36,519 bases of DNA from Zoogloeaceae bacterium (GTDB lineage: Bacteria > Pseudomonadota > Gammaproteobacteria > Burkholderiales > Rhodocyclaceae): assembly GCA_016791025.1 (NCBI GenBank), contig JAEUNX010000164.1, positions 1-36,519 on the forward strand, written 5' to 3'. The notes beneath the pieces were generated by a model that saw only the letters and a list, made by a program, of their open reading frames with translations, made no database searches and was not told where the DNA came from. Positions 25,693-33,661 of the stretch are shown here, one piece after another. Position 1 is the first letter of the stretch. Every line of letters starts with the position of its first letter. The translations under genes and the position numbers were made by a program.

Positions 25693-26450
25693 CCCGGCGG
25701 AGAACTCCCTTTTCCCGACAATAATTCGTCGGGGTCGGGCAGGGCCTCGAAAGCGGTGCGCAGGGCATTGCCCCACCGCGCACGGATCATGGCGAAATAG
25801 CTGTCGTCTTCATCAATGTTCGCCCACGACCCGACCGCCAGTTCGTCAGCGTGCAAAATCGCCAAATCCAGCGGTAGACCGACCGAAAGATTCGAGCGAA
25901 TGGTGGAATCCATGGAAATCAGAGCGAGCTTGGTCGCTTCCTCGAGGCTGGTCCGCGACGACAAAACCCGATCGATGATGGGCTTGCCGTATTTGGATTC
26001 GCCAATCTGAAAATAGGGCGTGTCGGGCGTCGCCTCAATGAAATTCCCCGCAGAGTAAATACTGAACAGACGGGGAGGTTCGCCAAGGATTTGACCTCCG
26101 AGCAGGACCGACGCATTGAAATCGATGCCGAACTCCCGCAGCGCGCTGCCGTCGTGGCGATACACCGTTCGCAATACTTCACCCACGTGACAGGCGGCCT
26201 CGAACAAGGTCGGCACTGACCACAAGCTCACCGGCGCATTTGGGTCATCCATGGCCTCACGCAAGCGTGACACCAGGGACTGGGTGATGGCCAGGTTGCC
26301 AGCCGTCATCAGGACCAGGACCCGCTCGCCCCGGCGCTCGAAGAAATTCATCTTGCGGAAGGTATTGATGTGATCGACCCCGGCATTGGTGCGGGAATCC
26401 GAAAGAAACACCATCCCGGCATCGAGCCGCATTGCCACGCAATAAGTCAT
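25686..26450 (-). CDS. Anbu proteasome-type peptidase
   Basis: The 254-residue protein belongs to the proteasome-type protease group COG3484, called Anbu. It begins MTYCVAMRLDAGMVFLSDSR, so removal of the start methionine would expose Thr2 as the N-terminal nucleophile. The frame is open 12 codons further upstream, but that start would bury Thr2, and GGAGGG precedes the ATG at 26450. FRKMNFFERRGERVLVLMTAGNLA and FSIYSAGNFIEATPDTPYFQIGESKYGKPIIDR are typical. Known Anbu proteins assemble into open-ring or helical particles; no substrate is established. It follows the alpha-E gene, separated by a rho-independent terminator. Confidence 0.93.
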   Translation of the reverse strand: MTYCVAMRLDAGMVFLSDSRTNAGVDHINTFRKMNFFERRGERVLVLMTAGNLAITQSLVSRLREAMDDPNAPVSLWSVPTLFEAACHVGEVLRTVYRHDGSALREFGIDFNASVLLGGQILGEPPRLFSIYSAGNFIEATPDTPYFQIGESKYGKPIIDRVLSSRTSLEEATKLALISMDSTIRSNLSVGLPLDLAILHADELAVGSWANIDEDDSYFAMIRARWGNALRTAFEALPDPDELLSGKGSSPPGQ

Positions 26451-26468
26451 CCCACCCTCCAAGAATGG

Positions 26469-26497
26469 AAAAAGCCGACGGGGCACACCCCGCCGGC
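26469..26497 (-). terminator. Rho-independent terminator between the alpha-E gene and anbu
   Basis: On the minus strand GCCGGCGGGG pairs with CCCCGTCGGC (one G-T pair) around a TGTG loop and runs directly into TTTTT. It starts 25 bases after the alpha-E stop and ends 18 bases before the anbu ATG, next to its ribosome binding site. Part of the transcription from upstream would end here, so anbu would be made at a lower level, or only when read-through occurs. Confidence 0.88.
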
Positions 26498-26522
26498 CTC
26501 AATCTCACTGAGTCAATCCGAC

Positions 26523-27470
26523 CTAGGCCGAGACCGGGACCAGGAAGTCATTGGCAATGCGGTTGCTGATGTCCTGCACCCGCGCAAGGACCTTGACAAG
26601 GTAATTGTGCAAGCCGCCGCGCATGATGTCATCGACCCGCCCAAAGCGCAGGGAGGCGTCCATTTCCCCGGCCCGCCGCTCGGTTTCCGCTGACCGATTA
26701 TTGGCGACTTTCTGCAGGTTGTTATAGACCTCTTGCATGCAGCGGGCGAGCGAGCGGGGCATGTCCGACCGGAGCAGAAGCAGTTCGGCGACCCGCGCCG
26801 GAGTGATCAGATCCCGGTAAACCTTGCGATAAACCTCGAAGGCCGATACAGAGCGGAGCAAGGCGCTCCACTGGTAGTAATCCGCCGCGCCGCCTTCGGT
26901 TTCCCCTGCCGGCAACAGCAACTGGTATTTCACGTCAAGGATGCGCGACGTGTTGTCCGCCCGCTCAAGGAAGGTCCCGATGCGAGTGAAACGCCAGGCT
27001 TCGTCTTGCAACATGGTGCCAATGGTGACGCCTCGAGACAGATGGGATCGGTACTTCACCCACTCGAAAAACTCGCTGACTTCGATTTCGGTCAACGCCG
27101 CCGGGGAGAAGTCCCGCATCTTCAGCCAAGTCCCGTTCGTGGTCTCCCACAACTCGGAGGTGATGGTACCTCGGACCGCATGGGCGTTTTCCCTCGCCGC
27201 CCGCAGGCAATGCCAGACGCTGGAAAGATTCTCACGATCGAAGATCAGGAGGTCGAAGACGTTTTCGGGTGTGATTTCGTCGTACTTTTCCCAGTACAAC
27301 TCATCAAGGCCCATGATCCGGAGCGTCGCCGCCCAAGCCTTCTCCATCTGATCTGCCGGCTGGGGCATCAGGGAAAGGCGGTAATTAACGTCCAGCAAGC
27401 GCGCGATGTTTTCGGCGCGCTCCATGTAGCGCGCCATCCAGTAGAGGTGATCGGCAGTTCTACTCAGCAT
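26523..27470 (-). CDS. Alpha-E domain protein (DUF403)
   Basis: The 315-residue, almost wholly helical protein is an alpha-E (DUF403) protein: ADHLYWMARYMERAEN at about 6-21, ERADNTSRILDVKYQLLLP and DMPRSLARCMQEVYNNL are characteristic. Its biochemical role is unknown. In comparative genomics alpha-E is found beside circularly permuted ATP-grasp enzymes and transglutaminase-like proteins, and this system has been proposed to make or modify peptides. I chose the ATG at 27470, preceded by AAGGA; the gene lies ten bases after the ATP-grasp gene's stop, so they are in one transcript. There is no signal peptide. Confidence 0.93.
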   Translation of the reverse strand: MLSRTADHLYWMARYMERAENIARLLDVNYRLSLMPQPADQMEKAWAATLRIMGLDELYWEKYDEITPENVFDLLIFDRENLSSVWHCLRAARENAHAVRGTITSELWETTNGTWLKMRDFSPAALTEIEVSEFFEWVKYRSHLSRGVTIGTMLQDEAWRFTRIGTFLERADNTSRILDVKYQLLLPAGETEGGAADYYQWSALLRSVSAFEVYRKVYRDLITPARVAELLLLRSDMPRSLARCMQEVYNNLQKVANNRSAETERRAGEMDASLRFGRVDDIMRGGLHNYLVKVLARVQDISNRIANDFLVPVSA

Positions 27471-27480
27471 GATGTTTCCT

Positions 27481-28902
27481 TCAGGCCTCCAGCACCCAGG
27501 TGTCTTTGGTGCCCCCACCCTGCGAGGAGTTCACCACCAGCGAGCCCTCCCGCAGGGCGACCCGCGTCAGCCCTCCAGGGATCAACTGGATTTCATTGCT
27601 GCCAGACAGGACGAATGGACGCAGATCAATGTGGCGCGGCGCAATGCCGGACTCGACGAAGGTCGGGCAGGCGGACAGGGCGAGCGTCGGCTGGGCGATG
27701 TATTTGTCCGGAGCCGCCACAATCCGTTCGCGGAAGGCTTCGATCTCCGCCTTGGTGGAAGCCGGCCCGACGAGCATGCCATACCCACCCGCCCCATGGA
27801 CCTCCTTTACGACGAGATCGGGCAGATGATCCATGACATAAGCGTAATCGTCCTTGAGTCGGCACTGGTAGGTCGGAACGTTGTTGAGAATTGGCTCCTC
27901 ACCCAAGTAGAACCGCACCATTTCCGGAACGAAGACATAGACCGACTTGTCGTCGGCAACCCCGGTTCCCACGGCATTGCACAGGGTGACCCGTCCAGCA
28001 TGGTAAGCACGCATGAGGCCGGCAACGCCAAGTACCGAATCCTTGCGGAAAACGAGCGGATCCAGGAAATCGTCATCGATACGACGATAGATCACGTCGA
28101 CGCGCTGGGGACCGCGGGTGGTACGCATGAAGACTTGATCGTCATCGACGAAGAGGTCCTGGCCCTCGACCAGTTCGACGCCCATCTGCTGGGCGAGAAA
28201 TGCATGCTCGAAATAGGCACTGTTGTATGCGCCTGGGGTCAGCACGACCACCGTCGGATCAGTCACCCCCGTGGGCGCGACGCTGCGAAGAGTGTTCAGC
28301 AACATGTCCGGGTAGCGGTCCACCGGCGCGATCTTGTTGCGGGAGAACAGGCGCGGGAAGAGCCGCATCATCATCTTGCGGTTCTCGAGCATGTAAGAGA
28401 CGCCGGAAGGGACCCGAAGGTTGTCTTCCAGGACGTAGAACTCGCCCTGGCCGGCCCGCACCACATCGACGCCGGCAATGTGGGCATAGATGTCACCGGC
28501 GACATCGACGCCCTTCATCTCTGGCCGGTACTGCCCGTTCTGGAGGACGTACTCCTTCGGAATCCGCCCGGCCTTGAGGATATTTTGATCGTGATAAACA
28601 TCGTGAATGAAAGCATTGAGGGCCTTCACCCGCTGCTTGAGCCCTGCTGCCAGCGCTTTCCATTCCTCATCGGGGATGATGCGAGGAATAATGTCGAAGG
28701 GGATAAGCCGTTCTTTTCCGCCCTCCTCCCCATAGACCGCGAAGGTGATCCCAAAGCGGTGAAAAAGCGCGTCCGCCTCGGCGCGTTTGTGGGCGATGCG
28801 CTCCTGGGGCATCTCACTCAACCAGGCCGAGTAGCCGGCATAGTGGGGACGCACGCTTCCCGCGTCGTCCGTCATTTCATTAAAGAATTTCTTTATGGTC
28901 AT
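27481..28902 (-). CDS. Circularly permuted type-2 ATP-grasp protein
   Basis: The 473-residue protein belongs to the circularly permuted ATP-grasp group (DUF404/DUF407). Recognised segments are HPEE-like PDEEWKALAAGLKQRVKAL, EDNLRVPSGVSYMLENR at about 159-175 and the late glycine-rich EVHGAGGYGM, followed by the closing IQLIPGGLTRVAL and SQGGGTKDTWVLE. ATP-grasp enzymes join a carboxylate to an amine through an acylphosphate, so peptide or amide-bond formation is the likely reaction; the substrate is unknown. I chose the ATG at 28902 (MTIKKFFNEM); a GTG eight codons upstream (28926) is an alternative. It is the first gene of the ATP-grasp/alpha-E/Anbu group. Confidence 0.92.
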   Translation of the reverse strand: MTIKKFFNEMTDDAGSVRPHYAGYSAWLSEMPQERIAHKRAEADALFHRFGITFAVYGEEGGKERLIPFDIIPRIIPDEEWKALAAGLKQRVKALNAFIHDVYHDQNILKAGRIPKEYVLQNGQYRPEMKGVDVAGDIYAHIAGVDVVRAGQGEFYVLEDNLRVPSGVSYMLENRKMMMRLFPRLFSRNKIAPVDRYPDMLLNTLRSVAPTGVTDPTVVVLTPGAYNSAYFEHAFLAQQMGVELVEGQDLFVDDDQVFMRTTRGPQRVDVIYRRIDDDFLDPLVFRKDSVLGVAGLMRAYHAGRVTLCNAVGTGVADDKSVYVFVPEMVRFYLGEEPILNNVPTYQCRLKDDYAYVMDHLPDLVVKEVHGAGGYGMLVGPASTKAEIEAFRERIVAAPDKYIAQPTLALSACPTFVESGIAPRHIDLRPFVLSGSNEIQLIPGGLTRVALREGSLVVNSSQGGGTKDTWVLEA

Positions 28903-29017
28903 GGCCTGTTGCTCAATGTATTGCACATGACAGAACGCCGAAGTGAATTCCAGCGGATTCCGTGTCGACGATGATTCCCATACTTCCGAGAGGGCACGCC
29001 GGGCACCTCGCCCCGTC

Positions 29018-29032
29018 GCACCGCAATCGTGC
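29018..29032. promoter_or_regulatory. GCAC-N7-GTGC, NtrC-like dyad upstream of the ATP-grasp gene
   Basis: GCACCGCAATCGTGC reads GCAC-N7-GTGC on both strands, the core spacing of NtrC sites. It lies about 115 bases ahead of the ATP-grasp start in the only long gap on this side. I found no -24/-12 element between it and the gene, and one such match is expected by chance in a window of this size, so the call is weak. Confidence 0.25.
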
Positions 29033-29082
29033 CCAACTGACTTCTACGAACCCAAAATGGTGCAACCCTCTATCCTGAAACG

Positions 29083-29104
29083 AAAACCCCGCCTTTCGGC
29101 GGGG
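29083..29104 (-). terminator. Rho-independent terminator after the thiolase gene
   Basis: On the minus strand CCCCGCC pairs with GGCGGGG around GAAA, a stable tetraloop, and is followed by TTTTCGTTTC. It begins about 25 bases after the thiolase stop, so it ends the CobD/CbiB-family-thiolase transcript before the ATP-grasp promoter region. Confidence 0.88.
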
Positions 29105-29129
29105 CTGATTGCGATGACCGCGCGGCGTA

Positions 29130-30314
29130 TCAAATCCGCTCGAAAATGGCTGCGATCCCCTGACCGCCACCAATACACATGGTCACCAGCGCGTAACGCC
29201 CACCAGTACGCTGCAGCTCGTACAGCGCCTTAGTAGCAATGAATGCGCCCGAACAGCCGACCGGGTGTCCCAGGGCGATGGCGCCGCCATTGGGGTTGGT
29301 CTTGGTCATATCGAGACCCAGCGCCTTCGACACGGCAATCGCCTGGGCGGCGAAGGCTTCGTTGGACTCGATCACGTCCATCTTGTCCAGGCTCAAATCG
29401 GCCTTCTGCAGGGCGATCTTGGTGGCCGGGATCGGGCCTTCACCCATGATGTCATTCGGTACGCCAGCCACGGCGTAGGACACCAGACGGGCCATCGGCT
29501 TGTAACCAGCGGCCGCAGCTGCGGCTGCATCGGCCAGCACCATGAAGGCGGCGCCATCGTTGATGCCGGAGGCGTTGCCGGCGGTGACCGTGCCATCTTT
29601 CTTGAAGGCGGGCTTCATCTTGCCCAGGGTTTCCATGGTCGTGCTGGCCTTGACATGCTCGTCAGTGTCAAACACCACCTCACCCTTACGGGTCTGCTGG
29701 ACGATGGGGACGATCTGAGACTTGAAGCGGCCCTCGGCAATGGCTGCGGTGGCACGACGATGGGACTCGACGGCCAGAGCGTCCTGCTCTTCACGGCTGA
29801 TGTTCCACTTGGCGGCCAAGTTCTCGGCGGTGATACCCATGTGGCCGGCGCCGAACGGATCGGTCAGGGTCGACACCATCATGTCGAGGGCCTTGACGTC
29901 GCCCATCCGGGCGCCGCTGCGCAGGGTCGGCAGCATGTAGGCGCCGCGGGACATGACTTCCACGCCACCGCCGATGCCGTAGTCGCAATCACCAAGGAGA
30001 ATGTTCTGGGCCGTCGTCACGATCCCCTGCAGGCCCGAGGAGCACAGGCGATTGACCGTCTGAGCCACGGAATCCATCGGCAAGCCGGCCTGGATGGCCG
30101 CAACCCGCGAGACGTAGGCGAACCGCGAATCGGTCGGAATGCAGTTCCCCACGGTCACGTAGTTGATCTGCTTGGGATCGACGCCGGAACGGGCCACCGA
30201 TTCCTTCATCACGATGCCGGCCAGCTCCTGGGGCTCCATGTTAGCCAACGACCCACCAAAGCCCCCGATTGCGGAACGCACTGCGCTCAACACCACGACT
30301 TCACGATTTGCCAT
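29130..30314 (-). CDS. Acetyl-CoA C-acyltransferase (thiolase)
   Basis: The 394-residue enzyme is a thiolase of the acetyl-CoA acetyltransferase branch (PhaA/BktB/AtoB-like), which condenses two acetyl-CoA to acetoacetyl-CoA or runs the reverse thiolysis. The nucleophilic Cys is C91 in NRLCSSGLQGI; NEAFAAQA, GGAIALGHPVGCSGA (active His) and the last CIGGGQGIAAIFE with the second Cys complete the site. It could serve beta-oxidation, polyhydroxyalkanoate synthesis or amino acid breakdown; the window gives no partner gene to decide, so I give no symbol. AGGAGAG precedes the ATG. It lies 33 bases after the CobD/CbiB-family gene and ends in a terminator. Confidence 0.93.
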   Translation of the reverse strand: MANREVVVLSAVRSAIGGFGGSLANMEPQELAGIVMKESVARSGVDPKQINYVTVGNCIPTDSRFAYVSRVAAIQAGLPMDSVAQTVNRLCSSGLQGIVTTAQNILLGDCDYGIGGGVEVMSRGAYMLPTLRSGARMGDVKALDMMVSTLTDPFGAGHMGITAENLAAKWNISREEQDALAVESHRRATAAIAEGRFKSQIVPIVQQTRKGEVVFDTDEHVKASTTMETLGKMKPAFKKDGTVTAGNASGINDGAAFMVLADAAAAAAAGYKPMARLVSYAVAGVPNDIMGEGPIPATKIALQKADLSLDKMDVIESNEAFAAQAIAVSKALGLDMTKTNPNGGAIALGHPVGCSGAFIATKALYELQRTGGRYALVTMCIGGGQGIAAIFERI

Positions 30315-30347
30315 CTACTCTCTCCTGTCCATAGATCAATTTTAATT

Positions 30348-31274
30348 TCACCGGCCGACCCAGCTTGCGATCGTCACCAGAGCCAACAAAAGCAGGCAGA
30401 GCACAAGAGACCGCCAGATTAGGCCAATCGCGCTTTGCATGAAATCGGCATCCGCATCGCCGCCTGATCCCATCTCTGGCCGCTCGACGATCTCGCCGGT
30501 TTCCTGAATCGGCATGCCCAGTCGAACTCCGAGCGCACCGCCCCCGCTTGCGATAAGGATACCTGCGGCCTTGTCGGCCCATTGCTGGGCCTGGGAGCGC
30601 CAGCAAAAAACGGCATCCTCGAAATTCCCGACGATTGAAAAAGATGCGGCGGTCAGGCGGACCGGCAACCAGTCGATCACTTCGAACGCGGATCTCGCGA
30701 AGCGCCCGAAGGTGCCGAACTCCGGTTCAGCCCGCTCACCCCAATCTTCCGCAAAAAACCGGGAAACCCTGTAAAGAATAGCGCCGCTTGGACCGGGAAG
30801 CAGCAAAAACCAGAAAACGACTCCAAAAACATTGCGATGAGCCGCGAGCAGAGCCTGCTCGATGGCCAGCCGAGCCACCTCCTCCGAGCTTGAATCCTCG
30901 TGGGAGCGGCCGCGCCAATCCCCCAACAGCGAGCGGGCACGGTCAAGTTCCCCCATCCGCAGCGCGATCTGGATATCGCCAAAGTAGTGGCTCTCCCAAC
31001 GGAACCCCATGGTGACGTAAAGCACCAGGATGTTGAACGCAGCCGCAAACAGAGGGTGCAGATTCCACAACAAGTAGAAGATCAGCGTACCGCCAATGGT
31101 GAGGGACAGCACCACCACCCACCAGGCAACACGACCATTTCCCGCCCGACCGTCGTTGAAGCGGTCCACTAGGAAATCCGAAATACGGCGCAGGGGATTT
31201 AGCGTCACCGTCTCCACCGCAAGGGGCTGGAGCTGTTCGAGCACCAAGGCGACGATGAGGGCGAAAAGCGTCAT
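30348..31274 (-). CDS. CobD/CbiB-family membrane protein
   Basis: The 308-residue protein has hydrophobic segments near the start, at about 49-90, at about 146-165 and at the end (SLVLCLLLLALVTIASWVG). Its layout, including FRWESHYFGDIQIALRMGELDRAR, IEQALLAAHRNVFGVVFWFLLLP and SFSIVGNFEDAVFCWR, is that of the CobD/CbiB-like proteins. True CobD makes adenosylcobinamide phosphate in cobalamin synthesis, but betaproteobacteria often carry this divergent form outside any cobalamin cluster, and it is also related to AmpE. No cobalamin gene is here, so I would not assume that role. It is upstream of the thiolase, in the same direction. Confidence 0.8.
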   Translation of the reverse strand: MTLFALIVALVLEQLQPLAVETVTLNPLRRISDFLVDRFNDGRAGNGRVAWWVVVLSLTIGGTLIFYLLWNLHPLFAAAFNILVLYVTMGFRWESHYFGDIQIALRMGELDRARSLLGDWRGRSHEDSSSEEVARLAIEQALLAAHRNVFGVVFWFLLLPGPSGAILYRVSRFFAEDWGERAEPEFGTFGRFARSAFEVIDWLPVRLTAASFSIVGNFEDAVFCWRSQAQQWADKAAGILIASGGGALGVRLGMPIQETGEIVERPEMGSGGDADADFMQSAIGLIWRSLVLCLLLLALVTIASWVGR

Positions 31275-31365
31275 TCAGTATGGAAAATGGCGACAGAGAG
31301 ACGGCCCAAAAGCCAGTTCTTCACGATACCACAACTCACCCGCCTGGCGGGGGCTCCGCCCCGTT

Positions 31366-31968
31366 TCAGGCCGACTGAAGGTGCTGCTGCAGCATCACGA
31401 TCATGCCGGCCGTCGCGCCCCAGATGTAGTAATCGCGGTATGGCATCGCCCAATACTCCCTCATGCGTCCCCGCACCTCGACAGTGTGACGCTGGTGGTT
31501 ACGCGGATCGAGGAGAAAGGCGAGGGGAACCTCGAAAGCCTCGGCCACCTCGAACGGATCCAGGGCCAAATCCAGAGGCGGCACCACCAAGCCGACGACC
31601 GGCCTGACTTCGAATCCCGTGCCGGTGCGGTAGAGCGGCAATTCACCAATCAGTTCGACCTGGGCAGGCTGGAGACCGATCTCTTCCTCCGCCTCCCGCA
31701 GGGCGGTAAATGCCGCGGATTCGTCACCCTCATCAACCCGCCCGCCCGGGAAACTGACTTGGCCGGGATGGTCGTGAAGGTGATCCGTCCGCCGCGTGAG
31801 CAGGACCGTCGTCTCGGTGTCCCGCAACACGAGCGGCACCAGCACCGCCGCGGGCTTCAGCATCTCTGGAACCCCTTCTTCCCGGGGCACGTCGATTTGG
31901 GACGGCTGGCGAAAAGCGCGGCGCAGGCTGTCGGGGGTCCAGGAGGTCATGGCAGGCATGATGGCCAT
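31366..31968 (-). CDS. Nudix hydrolase, coenzyme A pyrophosphatase type
   Basis: The 200-residue protein carries a Nudix box within GGRVDEGDESAAFTALREAEEEIGL, preceded by DHPGQVSFPGG, the extension that marks coenzyme A pyrophosphatases (NudL/YeaB type). Such enzymes split CoA and its derivatives into 4'-phosphopantetheine and 3',5'-ADP. GELPLYRTGTGFEVRPVVG is typical of the group. Of the nearby ATGs I took 31968, which has GAGG close by. It lies six bases after the retropepsin-like gene's stop, so they are co-transcribed. Confidence 0.92.
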   Translation of the reverse strand: MAIMPAMTSWTPDSLRRAFRQPSQIDVPREEGVPEMLKPAAVLVPLVLRDTETTVLLTRRTDHLHDHPGQVSFPGGRVDEGDESAAFTALREAEEEIGLQPAQVELIGELPLYRTGTGFEVRPVVGLVVPPLDLALDPFEVAEAFEVPLAFLLDPRNHQRHTVEVRGRMREYWAMPYRDYYIWGATAGMIVMLQQHLQSA

Positions 31969-31974
31969 TTTGCC

Positions 31975-32637
31975 TCAATAGCGCTGGCGCAGTTCGAGCC
32001 GCTCGCCGGTGCGCACCATCTCCATCCGATTCAGGAAACTCATGCCGAGAAGCACCACTGGCAAATCCATCTCGTGGACAGCGCCATCGACATTGCGAAT
32101 CAGGATGTCACCGACCCGGACCTGATCGATTTTCACTGGCCAAACCCGAGTGATTCCGTTGGCCGTGAGGGTGGGGACCGCCTCGCTCCGTCGGTAATCA
32201 ATTCCGGCCCTAGACGCGTCACCCGCACCGAGCGAGATTACGCTGGCGCCGGTATCGACGAGAAACACGACGGTCGCGCCGTTGAGACTGCCCGCGGTGA
32301 TGAAATGCCCTTTGCCGTCGGCCTGCAAAATTGCGCTTTGTTGCCCGGCCTGCGACGCGACGCTGATGGATCGTTCCCCCAGCCGAAGCGTTTGCCGCCG
32401 CCCGTGGACCTCCACGACGGCAGAATCATGGTCAACCGCAATGAGACGCACCCCATCAGCCGCACTCTGGCCCACCCCGACCGTACGCGGAGCGCCCTCA
32501 CCGACCACCAACACCGCCTTGCCGGGAAACACCCCGGCCAACGACACCTCGACCGCCGCGGCGCCTCCCGCCCCGGCACAGAGGGCCAAAGCGAACAGAC
32601 CCGGCCAAAACCCGCATTTTGATCGTCCGATTCTCAC
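31975..32637 (-). CDS. Retropepsin-like clan AA aspartic protease (TIGR02281 family)
   Basis: The 220-residue protein has a signal peptide (hydrophobic about 11-26, then AAAVEV) and a single retropepsin-like domain. The active-site aspartate is D128 in VVFLVDTGASVISLG; LPVVLLGMSFLNRMEMVRTG at the end is the partner strand and helix. Having one DTG motif, it should work as a homodimer in the periplasm, as in other TIGR02281 proteins. The substrate is unknown. The start is a GTG at 32637 with AGGGGG upstream. The gap before yajQ is 120 bases with no clear terminator. Confidence 0.88.
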   Translation of the reverse strand: MRIGRSKCGFWPGLFALALCAGAGGAAAVEVSLAGVFPGKAVLVVGEGAPRTVGVGQSAADGVRLIAVDHDSAVVEVHGRRQTLRLGERSISVASQAGQQSAILQADGKGHFITAGSLNGATVVFLVDTGASVISLGAGDASRAGIDYRRSEAVPTLTANGITRVWPVKIDQVRVGDILIRNVDGAVHEMDLPVVLLGMSFLNRMEMVRTGERLELRQRY

Positions 32638-32756
32638 GCTGCCCCCTGTGACTCCTGCGCCACGAGGCGAAACCGTCGCAGCCGCCCGACGATCCCGCCG
32701 TCACTCGCGCTTTCCAATCCTGCCGCAAGCCGGCCACCGGCGACCTGGCGCAGCCC

Positions 32757-33242
32757 TTAGTCGCGGAAATTGCCAAACTGAAGTGGGAAATCCGTCACCT
32801 CTTTACGGACCAGCGAAATCGCTTCTTGAAGCACGTCGCGCTTGGCTCCGCTCACCCGGACGGCATCGCCCTGGATCGACGCCTGGACCTTGAACTTGCT
32901 GTCCTTCAGCAACTTGACGATCTTTTTTGCCAGCTCCTGTTCGACACCAACCTGGACGGTGAAATCCTGCTTCACCCGGTTTCCGCCGACCTTCTGGACT
33001 TCACCGTGCTTCAAACATCGCACATCGATCTTCTTGCCGGTCATTTCGGGAAGCAACAATGCGGTCATCTGTTCGAGCTGGAACGGGCTGTCGCCGTGGA
33101 GGGTCAGAACCTTGTCCGCCTGCTCAACCCGGGCATCGGAGCCTTTGAAGTCATAACGCCCCCCAATCTTGCGATTGGCCCCTTCCACCGCATTACGCAG
33201 GGCTACCATATCGACTTCCGAAGTGATGTCAAAAGAAGGCAC
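32757..33242 (-). CDS. YajQ-family nucleotide-binding protein
   Basis: The 161-residue protein belongs to the YajQ family (UPF0234). It has two ferredoxin-like halves; PSFDITSEVDMVALRNAVEGA at the start, GGRYDFKGSDA, HGDSPFQLEQMTALL and the C-terminal VRVSGAKRDVLQEAIS match throughout, and length is normal. Some homologues bind cyclic di-GMP and act as regulators, others bind nucleic acid; the function here is not decided. The start is a GTG at 33242 with GGGGAG ahead; longer frames upstream do not match the family. Confidence 0.95.
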   Translation of the reverse strand: MPSFDITSEVDMVALRNAVEGANRKIGGRYDFKGSDARVEQADKVLTLHGDSPFQLEQMTALLLPEMTGKKIDVRCLKHGEVQKVGGNRVKQDFTVQVGVEQELAKKIVKLLKDSKFKVQASIQGDAVRVSGAKRDVLQEAISLVRKEVTDFPLQFGNFRD

Positions 33243-33268
33243 GTCGAATTCTCCCCGAATTGAACGAC

Positions 33269-33292
33269 AACGGCCGCCCCAAGGCGGCCGTT
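33269..33292 (-). terminator. Probable terminator after ppnP
   Basis: AACGGCCGCC pairs with GGCGGCCGTT around a TTGG loop on the minus strand, ten perfect pairs, about 20 bases after the ppnP stop. The following sequence (GTCGTTC) is only weakly T-rich, so termination may be partial. The stem lies just ahead of the yajQ ribosome binding site at about 33250. Confidence 0.6.
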
Positions 33293-33310
33293 CGATGACC
33301 GAGTGCGTCG

Positions 33311-33625
33311 TCAGCCGAAATGGCAAACGTAGTGGTACGGCGCCTCCACCTCGATCTCAAAGCTGGAGTTCGCCGGAACTTCGAATGACTCGCCAGCGGT
33401 ATAAGTTTTCCATTGCGATTCGCCCCGCAGTCGCACGCGGCAAGAACCGGCGACGCCCTCCATGATCTCCGGCACCCCCGTATTGAAGGTTAGCGACGCG
33501 GGCAGGATAACCCCGACCGATTTCTTGCTCCCATCGGCAAATTGCACGGTGTGACTGACGCACTTGCCGTCGAAATAGACATTCGCCTGCTTCAGCACTG
33601 CCACACCTTCGATTCGATCATTCAT
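33311..33625 (-). CDS. ppnP: Pyrimidine/purine nucleoside phosphorylase
   Basis: The 104-residue protein is PpnP (formerly YaiE, DUF1255), a small cupin-fold enzyme that splits several nucleosides with phosphate. ANVYFDGKCVSHTVQFADG, VGVILPASLTFNTGVPEIMEGVAG and the end SFEIEVEAPYHYVCHFG cover the whole family profile. The likely start is the ATG at 33625; a GTG immediately before it is in frame. It follows the DUF2788 gene by 36 bases, at the end of the arg transcript or just after it. Confidence 0.95.
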   Translation of the reverse strand: MNDRIEGVAVLKQANVYFDGKCVSHTVQFADGSKKSVGVILPASLTFNTGVPEIMEGVAGSCRVRLRGESQWKTYTAGESFEVPANSSFEIEVEAPYHYVCHFG

Positions 33626-33661
33626 CACGCTTCACTTCCCTCTTGCCTTGGCCCTGAGGCC

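Noticed and set aside
27469..28974. Plus-strand open frame of 501 codons opposite the ATP-grasp gene
   Set aside because: It is a shadow of a conserved minus-strand gene and covers nearly the same span.
30348..31274. True cobalamin-synthesis CobD
   Set aside because: The protein is a divergent relative and no cobalamin gene is in the window; combining it with the CobW-like GTPase would be misleading since COG0523 is broad.
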